This document shows positions 9,276 to 21,060 of a stretch of DNA of 21,581 bases, piece by piece. Under the pieces are notes generated by a model. It saw nothing but the letters and a program-made list of their open reading frames with translations. It made no database searches and was not told the origin of the DNA. The stretch is from Pigoraptor chileana (Eukaryota > Opisthokonta > Filasterea): positions 1 through 21,581 of the forward strand of contig CALSCR010001930.1 of the NCBI GenBank assembly GCA_943704495.1, in the 5' to 3' direction. Position 1 is the first letter of the stretch. Each line of letters begins with the position of its first letter. Made by a program: the position numbers and the translations under genes.

Positions 9276-9669
9276 TCTCTTCGATATTTTACAACCCAAA
9301 CGGGACAGATGCACTCACAATTGCTTTGTGCATTGTGTGATTGTTATATCACTACGGACGATCCCAACCGACGGTGACCGTGAGTACGGAGCAGGCTGAT
9401 TGTTCCGAGTTCTCGCTAACTATCCCAGTTCCTGGCTCGGACACACATTCACCGGCCCCCGCCGACAGATCTAAATCTTTGAAGTTGAACATAGCTGGCC
9501 AGATCCCGGGTTATTAAACTCGATGCTTCAGTGCCACCAACAAGGGAGGCTATTGGCGGCGGCTTGAAACGGACGTCGTCATTGTCCATATCCGCATCGT
9601 TCTATAGATCTTGCATTCATTGAGGCCTTGACCACTGAGCGACACGACGACAGTCAACCTAAAATAAAG
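9276..9669. other. Upstream region of mS33, possibly with 5' exons of the next plus-strand gene
   Basis: The region contains the mS33 promoter. On the plus strand there are splice-like signals: donors near 9374 and 9378 and an acceptor at 9427-9428 preceded by GCTAAC. The 51-55 bp between them would be a short intron. Reading frames on both strands stay open for 40-50 codons but none could be tied to a family. Confidence 0.3.
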
Positions 9670-10312
9670 GTTTTCCGGCAAAGATGAATTCTTGTTTGCG
9701 AATAGAATTGGATTATCTACGAGTATGGTGGAAGCGACGAGAGCGTTGATTAACGCAATGACCTGTGTGTCGATCGTAATAGACAACCGCAAATCGGTGG
9801 CCAGTCCAACGCCGGTCAGTCACTCCAGGTGAGTATTATTGTCTGCATCGTCCCTGTTAAGGCGGTTTCATCGTCACGAATCTTGCTGCTGCTGAAGCCA
9901 CGGCAGTCTTCGTGATTCTCACACTGCCAAGTACTGTTGCTAAACAAGGAAAGCGGGCGACCAATTCAATACGAATACGTGAACAAGAGATGTAGGATTC
10001 GACTAAGGCGCAGTGCCCATGGACTCGCGGATGCAGGACGAGGTTGGAGATACCACGGCGTCGCTTTGCCCGATCGCATTAATGCAAGATGATCGCATGC
10101 ATGGACGAAGGCGCCGAGTTTGCTTTAGATGAGCATAAAAAATGGTTGTGACAACAAAAACCATTGACAGACACGAATGCGGTGCGATAGTATTGCCGCC
10201 GAGCCAGGTCATCAACGGCGTCAAACTTCATAGACAGAAGTTCAGAGAGCGCGCCCATCACATTTTTGAGGATAAGTACAAACGCATTTTTGAAGATAAA
10301 CGAGCTGGGTGA
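9670..10312 (+). CDS. Unresolved plus-strand gene, 3' part (two candidate exons)
   Basis: Two candidate exons, about 9670-9828 and 10171-10312, are joined by a strong donor (CAG/GTGAGT at 9829) and acceptor (GACAG at 10166-10170), matching in phase 2. The joined tail is about 100 residues and contains GKDEFLFANRIGLSTSM, DNRKSVASPTPVSHSR and the charged end KFRERAHHIFEDKYKRIFED. Codon first-position purine bias favours this strand in the first exon. A plus-strand AATAAA lies at 10376-10381, 64 nt past the stop. The 5' end is not resolved (TAA in frame at 9665-9667, and the acceptor before 9670 has no pyrimidine tract). The opposite strand is also open at 10079-10261, so strand assignment is tentative. 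No family recognised. Confidence 0.3.
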
Positions 10313-10375
10313 ACATGACGTGATGCAATACTACAGAGAGAGAGATATACATATGAGACGGGATTATAGCAGGGA

Positions 10376-10381
10376 AATAAA
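10376..10381 (+). terminator. Polyadenylation hexamer AATAAA
   Basis: Canonical AATAAA on the plus strand, 64 nt after the TGA of the unresolved plus-strand gene. It lies within the 3' flank of the convergent coiled-coil gene. Confidence 0.4.
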
Positions 10382-10396
10382 TATATTGGTAAAATA

Positions 10397-10807
10397 TCAA
10401 GTTGGGGTGACGGTTTCGTAAAATGTGAGTGTTTGGAGAGCGCCGATCACGAGCGCAACAACAGCAAGGACAACCACAAATACACACAAGCGAAGGAAAA
10501 TGGATGGTGGGGCGGGAGGCTTCCCTTCGAGCTTGATGGCGTCTGTGAATGATAGATGCATACACATGCACGCTAATTAATACCAATGCAGTTTGTCTCT
10601 GATCCGGGGCTGCTGTGCATAGATCGCACATTAGGAAACATTCATGAGAGTGCGCCTTTTCAGCAGTCGTGATGTGTTTCTCCCCCACAACCCATTAATA
10701 AAAAAATCACGAAGCGCACCTTGTAATGATGCGATGCGTTGCCGCAATTCCACAATGTCCTGTCGCCTCTCTTCGAAAACACGCTCTCGAACATCGTAAA
10801 GTGCCAT
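10397..10807 (-). CDS. Small coiled-coil, tail-anchored membrane protein, unknown
   Basis: Two exons read right to left: 10720-10807 and 10397-10542, joined in phase 1. From the ATG at 10807 the product is 77 residues. The first half is a charged heptad-like helix (ALYDVRERVFEERRQDIVEL followed by RQRIASLQDAIKLEGK). A proline-rich linker PPAPPS leads to one membrane segment (FLRLCVFVVVLAVVALVIGA) and about 14 lumenal residues. This is a tail-anchored layout with a cytosolic coiled coil. The start is uncertain: the frame is open upstream (AQKDKKLSWVAQESE). A start at MPLPAPPDRVHADPTTK (about 10940) would need an intron of only 35 nt. SNARE-like partners or organelle tethering are conceivable, but no family is recognised. 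Confidence 0.6.
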
Positions 10808-11077
10808 TTCGCTCTCTTGCGCAACCCACGACAGTTTTTTGTCCTTTTGAGCCTTTTGCAAAAAGCCACTTGAAGGAAAAAGTAAACTTTTGTGGTTGGA
10901 TCGGCGTGAACTCGGTCCGGTGGGGCTGGCAACGGCATTTTACTGGTTTTCGACTTATCAGAGTGTCCCCGTGAATCATTCCATAAGTAGGAAAACGTTT
11001 TTTTGACCAGCACGACAGCGACAGATTTGTGTCAGTGATTTGTCCCAACAGAGAAAGACGCCCAATTCAATTGTTGT

Positions 11078-11083
11078 TTTATT
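11078..11083 (-). terminator. Polyadenylation hexamer AATAAA of CLP1
   Basis: Minus-strand AATAAA beginning 2 nt after the CLP1 stop codon (11086-11088), so the 3' UTR is very short or another signal is used. Confidence 0.5.
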
Positions 11084-11085
11084 GC

Positions 11086-11589
11086 TCATTCCATCCATTT
11101 GAGTTGGGAGTACATGAGGAACTTTCGGGGCAAGCGGCCGGGCGACGGCGCAAGAACAGTCAGCTCTCCCTTTGCCATGTCCACGTCCGATCTGCGCAAA
11201 AGCAGGTTGTTTGCGCATATGGCAGCAGGTGTGTGAGCAACAGAGCAGAGATATATGCTAGTTTCGTTATACTATTGCAGCGAGGTGTCTTTCATTGTAG
11301 ATGTATATGTATGTATCATGGTTGTGTGTGCATATGTTAATAAAGTGCCCAAAGAAATCGATACAATTCAACAACACCCTCACAACAACAATAATAAGGA
11401 ACTGCACTCACACGTAGACAAAGCCGAGGATGTTCGAGTCTGCCTTTGGCATCTTCGCGTCCGATTCGTCCGAGGCAAGTGCAAGCACTGAATGCACAAG
11501 ATCCATCGATGGAGTGACAGCCGTCACTTTTGTCTCGTTGTCCACAGGAGCAGCGCCGATGGGAAGCATCGAAAGTGGAACCGGCGGGG

Positions 11590-11632
<43 letters not shown>

Positions 11633-14243
11633 GTGTGTGGGGTTGTGTGGGGGTGTGTTGATATTCAGAAGAGCGAGAAAAGCTATAGATTAATCTAATG
11701 TCATGAACTCAACTAAGGGTCATGATGTGAGTTCGGGGAAGACACACACACAGCACCATACATATATAACAACAAATACAATGCCAGCGCATGCTATGAA
11801 TACCCATGACACAACAACAACAACGCACCTCCGACTTTGAAGAGATGAAGATCCGCAAAGCGGATGACGAGCGTGCTTGGCGAGAGGTCGTTGGTGGGAC
11901 CGTAAAAGTACTCACGCACGCGTCGGTTTCTCGACACCCGCCGATAATCAACACTGCGCACCACGACGCCGGCCGATTTTGCCAACCGCAACACCTGTGT
12001 TTGCGGAGATGCGTGGATAGTCTTAATTAGTATCCATCCCCGAAAAAATGCAGGTGCTGGAGTAAATGCCCTAGGGAGCAAACAAACATCAACGACTGCA
12101 GAGGACATACCTGTGTGGCCGCACCCGCTCTCCTCACGTGATTCTGGAGCTCATTGAAGAGGCGCTCGTTGTCGAGAACAAGAACGACGTCCACTTTCAG
12201 AGTGTCGATTGAATGCGTAAGAAGAGTGAATCCCAAACCGTCGATCCATCCGCACCTGTCGAGTAGCAATACCAAGAGTAAGCACACATACAATAGGCCA
12301 TGCGAAATGCATGAGTTGGACACATACACAGAGTAACATAGCGTGTTCATCGTGCAACAAAGGAAGCCTCTCCATCCCCAACAATGGACGCCTATTCTGC
12401 TACGATTATCATGTTCACGCGCACGCACACAATACCACCGTATCCTCCATAAGCAAACATATTCCGTCCCTTCACGCCACGCAACAGCCGCAAAGGTAGG
12501 CTATTTCCCAAAACCACAACCACGCAAGATATTCCCAATTGCCCATCCCGCTTATACCACACAAAACCCACGTGTTGATGATGGTGCCCGCCACCCGCGC
12601 CGACGCGTCCGTTGCCGCCTTCTCCTCCAACTTTGAAGAGAGCTTAGCAACAAGCATTTTGAAGAAAGATGCGTTTGCAGAGGGTGTCAGGTGTCCGAAA
12701 TTGTAAACGAGCGGCGCGCCCGTCGAATATCCCTCCTCAACATCAATGGGCCGCTCTACTTGTATGGCGCCTGCAGACAAAATAAGTAGCCCGGTTTGTT
12801 CCAGCACGGCGAGACGAAAAAGTAAGCCATGAGCAGACAGGCACACACTCCGTCTCCCCCTAACTGCATTCACACTAATCATAAGGGCAATGAAACTCTT
12901 CTAATGGACAAACATGAGCACGGCTGCTTCGCATGCTTCAACATGCAAGACGATTCCAGTGAAGTCGCGTGCACATTAAACCACAAGAAAAAGGAGGACA
13001 GTCTGTGTGATTGTCCTGGCTCAAAGTACCGATTGTTCCCGGGAGTGATATGGACCCCTGTCCGATGTCGACGTCGGCGTATACGGGCTTGTGTCCCATG
13101 CGTGCAGCGTAGTTTACGAGTATGCGGCAGACGGTCGACTTGCCCACGTCCACGGGTCCCGCAATGAGTACCTGCATCGCGCGATTTGTCAATGTGAACA
13201 TATCCAAAAGACATATGGTGGGCGTTGTTAAGCTAAGCTTCGCACATCAATTCGAATTTTGCTTTCATTGTATCATACTTCGATGTAATCGATGGGCTGT
13301 TGCCTCCAGGCGTATTGATGTCACTATCTCCCGCTGTTAGGCTTCATGTAACCGACCGTGCCGTCCGCAAAATAAGTGGTCTGCCCCACACGGCAGGAAA
13401 CACACTCACCACACACTATTTACAAGCACACTACGATGCGCGTCTCACAAACTCCACTCACCCTGGGGCCCAGCGTGCCGCTTCGTGCTGCATCTTGGCG
13501 CCTTTGTTCGAGCACATGATGCACGTTAACATATGAAACCATCGGCGTTTCACTACTGACATACGCAACTGAGGTTGGTCCATCAACGTGCACCGACACA
13601 TTTTGGGATGAATAAGGTCAAGGAGGTCAACAAGAGGACAAAAGTAGCACATCATATCTTGCGCTCATTCTTGAGAAATACAATCATTAAGGGCGGATAT
13701 CTCGATTGTTGCCCCGTGCCAACTAAACACGGCCAACTTAGTGGATGTAAAAATGTACGGCTTGTTTGCCGCAAGTTCCGTGCCGAATATTTCTGCGGTT
13801 CCTCGCTTCAGCTGCAAAAGGCATAAGCGGAGATATGGGCAAAGTGTATAGTCAGTGATCCTTTGCAAAGTATATGTGCGCCGTATCCTAGAAAATAATC
13901 ATACAAGATCGCCCAGTGAGAGAGCCCACAGGCGAGCATGAGATGCAGGATTCAAGTCGGTGCCTCGCGCGCTGTGCCCATGGACTCCACATTCTAGCAA
14001 ACATGACAGAGATTCTTCGCAATCGTACAATTCTGAATATTTGCAACAATCAGTTGCACACACGCAGAAAATCAAACATGAAAGAGCATTTGTCGACACC
14101 CAGGGTATTGCAGAGCCAACCCTCACCACAAGCGTGACCTTCTTTTCGCCATCAACCTCAAAGCGAAGCTCCTGCTCCGGTGCGAGTGAGAAGGACTGCA
14201 GCTGCGGCTGTTCTGATGTTCCCGCACCACCGACTGCCGCCAT
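11086..14243 (-). CDS. CLP1: Polyribonucleotide 5'-hydroxyl-kinase CLP1 (cleavage factor II / tRNA splicing)
   Basis: P-loop RNA kinase family subunit of pre-mRNA 3'-end cleavage factor and, in animals, of the tRNA-splicing endonuclease complex; nuclear. Nine exons read right to left: 14127-14243, 13682-13811, 13462-13568, 13030-13171, 12572-12770, 12111-12255, 11829-11994, 11412-11589 and 11086-11191. Every junction is in phase, giving 429 residues (human 425). N-terminal domain: [41 protein letters not shown] and [20 protein letters not shown]. Kinase: Walker [10 protein letters not shown] (123-131), [49 protein letters not shown] and [11 protein letters not shown]. The REYFYG motif and the C-terminal [16 protein letters not shown] domain are present. 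The family looks complete with no missing core residue. The exon 5 donor is GTGGGT, and the intron before exon 8 ends in a long (CA)n directly at the acceptor. Confidence 0.97.
11591..11631. repeat. (GT)n microsatellite abutting CLP1 exon 8 acceptor
   Basis: About 20 GT units on the plus strand, reading (CA)n in CLP1 sense. The acceptor AG (11590-11591) is the end of the repeat itself, with no pyrimidine tract between. Confidence 0.9.
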
Positions 14244-14900
14244 CCTCGCGTAACAGGCAATTCGTACGACTCCGCGACGGATGTAACGAGATTCAACAAC
14301 AAAAAATAATAGTCAGCAGCACTGAATGCAAGACGGTTAAAAGCATTAATGCAACAGCTAATATACATGAAGATTTTGAGTGAATGTGGGTTTGCTTCGT
14401 TTGCATATAAAGAGAACAAACAGACAGTAATACCACACCACACACTGAAAACGAAGACCCGCAACGTCACGCTCACGCAGACCACGTGATCTATTCCTCA
14501 CGTGATTGCCTGTTTCTATAATGTAAGCGCACTCTCGCAAACATTCTTACAGTTGAAGGGCACCGTCACTGGGGACGGTGAGACTGAAACGCCCCCCAAT
14601 TTTATGGACTTTTTGCGAACTCAGGCCAAATTATAATGCCGAGCGGAGTGCGCCGGTATGCCTGTCAATTTGTCCAGCACAGTCTCGCCTATATTGGTCG
14701 CTTGATTTGATCCCTTCTACTTCTTTATCATTTAAGTGTGCTGTTTTCCTCTGACAGTGTATGTAATCTATTCTTGTGCGACTGTGTGGGCAATCCCATG
14801 AGGTGTGCTGGGGCAGTTGCGTGAACTTTGGGACTTGGACGGACGCACGGTGGCCTGCGCTTAATCCCTTGCCCGTTGGGGCGAGTGTGGCCTGTCGAAG
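14244..14900. promoter_or_regulatory. Divergent promoter region with paired CACGTG E-boxes
   Basis: This 657-bp spacer lies between the CLP1 start (minus) and the channel-like ORF start (plus). Two E-boxes 15 bp apart: CACGTGAT at 14483-14490 and the palindrome TCACGTGA at 14498-14505. A 7-bp stem hairpin (CACCGTC/GACGGTG, 14561-14580) follows, just after a TTACAG that could be a 5' UTR splice acceptor. No gene is recognised inside. Confidence 0.5.
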
Positions 14901-15489
14901 ATGGAGGAGAATGCATTCAACGATCTGTCGACGCGCACGGGGATCTTTCGCTCCAAACTGATTGAAGAGTTTCAACTTCTCGACAGCCTTCCCGACGCGG
15001 GAAATGTGCAGGCGCCCGTGTATAACACAAAGGATATTGCCGACAACGCCATCTTCCAAAAGCTACTGCGAGACGTGCCAAATCAGCTCATCAAGTTCCA
15101 AATCTTTAAGCGACAGGCGAACGAAGGCAATTCAAGGACAGATCGACGACTTACTCGTCTGCGTAATCTGAATTTCGTGCCTATCGGTGCATGGGCAAAG
15201 TGGCTCGTTGACAGTATCCGCCATTATGCACTTCTGTTGGTTGCGCTTGCATGCATGTCGCTGTGAATTGGGGATTGATGGACTCTGTGTACGTTTACAA
15301 CACAAAGTATGTCCGAAAGCGCTTGCAGACTTGTACGCGTGTGTTGGGCCGTCGCATCCCGCGTGTCGCACGTGCTGTTGTCTGCCTTAACCGCGTGACT
15401 CTTGCCAAACCAAACCATAGGCGACCATTACCAGACGCTTATGCTTGTTCTCATCTGCGTCAACTCGATATTGATTGGCGTTCAGACTG
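14901..15489 (+). CDS. Channel-like protein fragment: soluble N-terminus plus one CatSper/NaChBac-like S1 helix
   Basis: Exon A 14901-15162 starts at an ATG in AAGATGG context (MEENAFNDLSTRTGIFRSKL...). Exon B 15421-15489 joins it in phase 1. The junction reads TRLRDHYQTLMLVLICVNSI and continues LIGVQT, then a GTGGGT donor. A basic stretch before a helix with N-x3-LIG-xQT resembles the first voltage-sensor helix of CatSper and bacterial Nav-type channels; this is recalled family knowledge, not a search result. No S2-S6, pore or further exon was found before UPRT. A 15-nt segment (15578-15592) has acceptor and donor signals but leads into microsatellite. Without that splice, exon B runs to a stop at 15594-15596. 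It could be a truncated gene, a gene with very long introns, or an unrelated one-span protein. Confidence 0.4.
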
Positions 15490-15592
15490 GTGGGTCGCAG
15501 TATGCATCGAGCGAAATGTGTCCTTGTGCGCTGCCTCGTATTACTTTGATGCTGCTACCACATCACTCTGATTCCAGACAACGCTCGACCCT

Positions 15593-15719
15593 GTAACGCA
15601 CGCACGCACACCATACATACATACCACCCATATACATATACAACATACATGCATGCATATATACGTATATACAATGCATGCATTCATACGTGTGTATACA
15701 CACAAGGCACACACACACG

Positions 15720-15770
<51 letters not shown>

Positions 15771-15829
15771 GCACACGCACACGCACACACGCACGCACAC
15801 ACACACACACACACTCACACTCACACACA

Positions 15830-15871
<42 letters not shown>

Positions 15872-15890
15872 TACGCACACAAAGACCACG
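15593..15890. repeat. Compound microsatellite: CATA-type, (TA)n, (CA)n
   Basis: Continuous low-complexity DNA: ATAC/CATA-rich to about 15700, an uninterrupted (TA)n at about 15723-15767, then (CA)n with CG interruptions to about 15890. It sits between the channel-like fragment and UPRT. Long ORFs here (poly His-Thr, Tyr-Ile) are artefacts of the repeat. Confidence 0.9.
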
Positions 15891-15986
15891 ATACACATAT
15901 TCATTGAAGAGACATGGTATTCTCGCACGCGCATCAGTGGCATCGAGTGCAAACATGGACACTAACAAAATTCGGACGACGCATCA

Positions 15987-17856
<1,870 letters not shown>

Positions 17857-18581
17857 ACGTGTCTATGTGTGCATGTGTGTGAAGCATGTCATGCCATAGT
17901 CCGTGTGTTCACGGGTGTGTGTTCATGGTTGTGTTGCATGACTACTCCTGGTTCCTTGCAGTGCATTGGCTGTGGGGCAAGCATCTCAATGAACCTCCGC
18001 GCGTGAGTGGAGATGGGGTCGGCGGCGGGTTTGTCGACCCTGCTCTCTTGATCACTCTGCATTTGCCAAGCTCACGGCGTATGCAACCACGTAGACGCGA
18101 ATTGTACAACTCTCTCTGTCTCTCTGTCTCTCTCTCTGTGCGCTTGTGGAGTCCCATGGGCACATGCCCATGACACTGACTTGACCCCAACATCTCTTAC
18201 TCCGCATTGTCGGGTTCATAGGCGCTTATTATGCAAGCGCACGCTACTAGATTTAATGCTCTCAGTGCATACTTTTTTGTGCGACAAATGCCTTGTGCAT
18301 GGGCCAATGATACTGAGGGATGGCTCGATGTTGCAGCAGTGGGCCAGAGACAGAGACAGCAAAGATAATGGCGAATGGATTGACTATGACACGCAAAGCG
18401 GTATAGAACCTGGTATACAGCGACATCGGAAAATGAAGAGAAAAAATGAAGACAAAGCAATCGAAAAACAACGTGCAGACAACAACCAGCGCACCGAAAT
18501 TGCAAAACAAAAGCCTGGAATGCGTCGAAGACATTCAAAGGCATACACATCCATAGCGAAGATAGGGAACAGAGAGGTGAT
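17857..18581. other. Intergenic region between UPRT and RG-protein gene stops; one exon-like island
   Basis: Convergent 3' flanks. An island at 17962-18002 has a good acceptor (CCTTGCAG) and donor (GTGAGT), so it could be an untranslated or alternative last-exon piece of UPRT. A plus-strand ORF of 134 codons (18181-18585) overlaps the stop of the RG-protein gene. It is hydrophilic because the strand is purine-rich, and no domain is seen. Confidence 0.35.
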
Positions 18582-20043
18582 TTAGTCAGAGTCCATGTCG
18601 CTCCCGGAAGAAACGGCCTGCTTTTTAGACACCTTTCCATCATCGGAATCACCTTCGGATGCCTTTCGCTTTCGGTTGGCAGCGGCGTCTGTGTCGCCGA
18701 GCACACGGGAAGGCCAGAAAGATGTGGTGAGTATGTGTGATCATGTGTGAGTTTGTGTGAGTGTTTGTGTGTATGTGTGTGCGATTGTGCGAGTGTATCT
18801 ATATGTGTAGGGCAGTCGTGGCGAAGGGGCGCTCATGTGCATCCCATAACCGATAATAATTCGCACCATTTGCAAACGAGCAAAGGGACAGAGCATACTC
18901 CCACACACACACACACACAAACATCTCGCGTAAAACATACTACAGATGCTGCTTCGCAAACTCACTACAGAAAACAGCGAACCAAGTAATAGGGTTGCAA
19001 TATTCAAATTAAAACACGCACATACACGCACACAGCGTACCTCCGACAGGTCTCGGCATTGCACCGGGCACGCGACGGGGCCTTCCCCGCGGGCGTCCAC
19101 GTGCCGATACGCCCGACACAACCGCGCCACTGGAAGTAGACTTGACGATGGGCGGGGGCGGCGACGGCATGAGAGGCATTGGGGCAATGTTCATAGTGCT
19201 CATGCCCATTGCCATTGCTTTGTTAGGCGTCGCAGGCACCGGAGCAGTGGTGGCGGCATTCGACGGGAATGCAGCCTTTGTGGCATTGGAGGGGGCGTTG
19301 GCTGTGTCCTTGGACAGCGGCGCGGAGGATGCGGTCGACGCGCCACGCCCACGCCCACGCCCGATGGCAGCAGACGCACGCCCACGCGTCGCAAGAACGC
19401 CACGTGGACGGCCCCGCCCCCGCCCGCGTCCCGAAGCGCCGTCAGCCGACTTGCTCTTGCTCTTGTTCTGCGAAGACGAGTCGTCATCGTCGGAATCGGA
19501 ATCTGAACTCGATGATTCCGATGAAGATTCCGACGAAGCCGGTTTCTTTTGCGTTGTCTTCTCCGGCGCCTTCTTGGCCTTGTTGGCGACGGATTCATCG
19601 GCTTCGTCACCGGAGCTCGAGCTGGTTTCAGAGCTTGAGCTGTGCACCTCGATTGGCTTTTGTTGCGGCTGGGCACGTGACATTGGCGACTGGGGCTGCG
19701 CGGGCTTGGCAGCGGGCGCGGGTGTCTTCGGTTTGGGTGTTGACGCGGCTACTGCGGCTGTTACTGGTTTTGCTGCTGGTTTTGCTGCTGGTTTTGCTGC
19801 TGGTTTTGCTGCTGCTGGTGTCACAGGAGCACTTGGCACCGCGGGAAGTACCTTTGCCTTGTCTTGTGCCGTGGCAGGGGCAGGGGCAGGGGCAGGGGCA
19901 GGGGCAGGGGCAGGGGCGGTGGCGGTGGCGGTGGCGGTGGCGGCCTTCTTCTTGGGCGATGGCTTGGCGGGTGCTTGTGCCTTGTCTGCCTTCTGGTGTG
20001 TGGAGTCGCCCTTGTCGTTCTCTGCGTGCAGCCGGAGTGGCAT
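18582..20043 (-). CDS. Disordered Ala/Pro/Lys-, Ser/acidic- and Arg-Gly-rich nuclear-type protein
   Basis: Two exons read right to left: 19041-20043 and 18582-18688, joined in phase 1, giving 369 residues from ATG 20043 (MPLRLHAENDKGDS). Order of regions: KPSPKKK, (AT)n and (PA)n runs, four KPAA repeats, an acidic serine block (SSSSETSSSSGDEADES, later SSDSDSDDDDSSS), Lys-rich linkers, Arg-Gly/AT-hook-like stretches (GRGRGRGRPRG, later ARGRPRGRPRR), an Ala/Pro/Met segment, and a C-terminal NLS-like NRKRK with SKK and DMDSD. The alternating basic and phospho-acceptor acidic blocks resemble Nopp140/SRP40-type nucleolar proteins; Arg-Gly and AT-hook motifs suggest RNA or DNA contact. No globular domain is visible. 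An in-frame open region upstream could hide an earlier exon. The last-exon acceptor (18689-18690) follows a clear pyrimidine tract. Confidence 0.75.
19766..19943. repeat. Coding tandem repeats: 12-bp x4, (GGGGCA)6 and (GGCGGT)n
   Basis: Within the RG-protein exon, plus strand: four copies of a 12-bp unit GGTTTTGCTGCT (19766-19813, encoding KPAA), six GGGGCA units (19877-19912, encoding Pro-Ala) and GGCGGT units to 19943 (encoding Ala-Thr). The GGGG runs are spaced by CA and could form a G-quadruplex on the template strand. Confidence 0.9.
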
Positions 20044-20182
20044 CGGATTTCCGTTGGGTGAGTTTGTTGGGGCATGCAAGACGGAACGAGCGGCGGGGGG
20101 GGAGCGTCACATGTTGTGCAAGCTAAAACATAGCCGACTCAACAAACAACAAATGACGCACAGAGACATCTCTCGGCTGAAT

Positions 20183-21060
20183 TCACTTTAGAATTTGATG
20201 ACACAGCATAAGCGTAATGGCGCACAACGCACCAGCAGAGCCAAACTTTGCCTCGAGACGAAAGACAGCCGTGCTTTGGCCATCGCGATGCACGGGCGGT
20301 TCTTGCACCACGGAGATGCCAAGAGGTACGCGCATTGTGCCTTGATCAAGGCCCTTTCGAATAGCCTGCATGGGGCGTAACAGGTCCGATGATTAAGGAG
20401 AAGGATTTTGCAGGTCCATTGGCGAAGGGGACATGAACACCCACGCAAACCACGTAGTTGAGTGATTGCATGGATTAGATTGAAAACGTGCAAGTCTCCC
20501 GCCAATGTGTGCATTGCTGCAGCCGGCCGCAGTAACACGCCAGTGTAACAGACCTGAGCCAAAACAACGATTGGCGAAGATGGCCACCCAAATAAAAACA
20601 AACCAACCTTAACTGATTCCGCCTGCGTCGCGAGGATAAAGTCCTTGAGCTCAGCCATCATTGTCGACTTCTGACGATCCAACTCCTTCTCCAGATCCCC
20701 GAAGCCGACCTTCCCAGAGAGTGCATGCTCAATTTTGGTCGACAGATCCGTCACGCGCTTCGCAGTCATGCTATCCCTCGCCGCACCGCCCGTAATCAGA
20801 TCAAGACGCTTGCCATTCTCATCAGACTGCGCCGCTATCGCTTCAAGGCGCTTTGTCGTGTCGGAGAGCGTCCGTTTCACCGCCGCAAGTTGTCCCGCAG
20901 ATGCACTATCCATCGACGACGCATCATCAAGATCGGCATCGCGCGTAACTCCAGCAAGCGCCTTCTCGATCCAGCCCTGGATGCAAGGCGTAAAGTGCTT
21001 AATTGCCTCGGCAGTGGGAACTTTTTGTGCACAAATCGTGCACATATATGAAGACGACAT
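20183..21060 (-). CDS. C2HC (UBZ4-like) zinc finger plus coiled-coil protein, unknown
   Basis: Two exons read right to left: 20608-21060 and 20183-20365, joined in phase 0 (donor AAG/GTTGGT), giving 211 residues. Near the N-terminus Cys7, Cys10, His22 and Cys26 form C-x2-C-x11-H-x3-C (CTICAQKVPTAEAIKHFTPC). This spacing equals that of RAD18-type UBZ4 ubiquitin-binding fingers, although the Asp usual between His and the last Cys is absent. Residues about 50-150 form charged heptad-like helices (QLAAVKRTLSDTTKRLEAIA; later FGDLEKELDRQKSTMMAELK). The C-terminal exon has RVPLGISVVQEPPV and a hydrophobic end (SAGALCAITLMLCHQILK). Start chosen at the only upstream ATG, 21060. Ubiquitin binding is inference; no full-length family was recognised. 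Confidence 0.72.

Noticed and set aside
18181-18585. 134-codon plus-strand ORF with a charged C-terminus
   Set aside because: It lies in the convergent 3' region and overlaps the stop of the RG-protein gene. The charge follows from purine-rich strand composition; no splice context or family. Kept only as a remark.
19142-20191. 349-codon open frame on the plus strand over the RG-protein exon
   Set aside because: It is the antisense shadow of a long, GC-rich repetitive coding exon. The minus frame has a sensible disordered protein, clean splicing to a C-terminal exon and a stop; the plus product is a Gly/Ala/Val-rich mirror.
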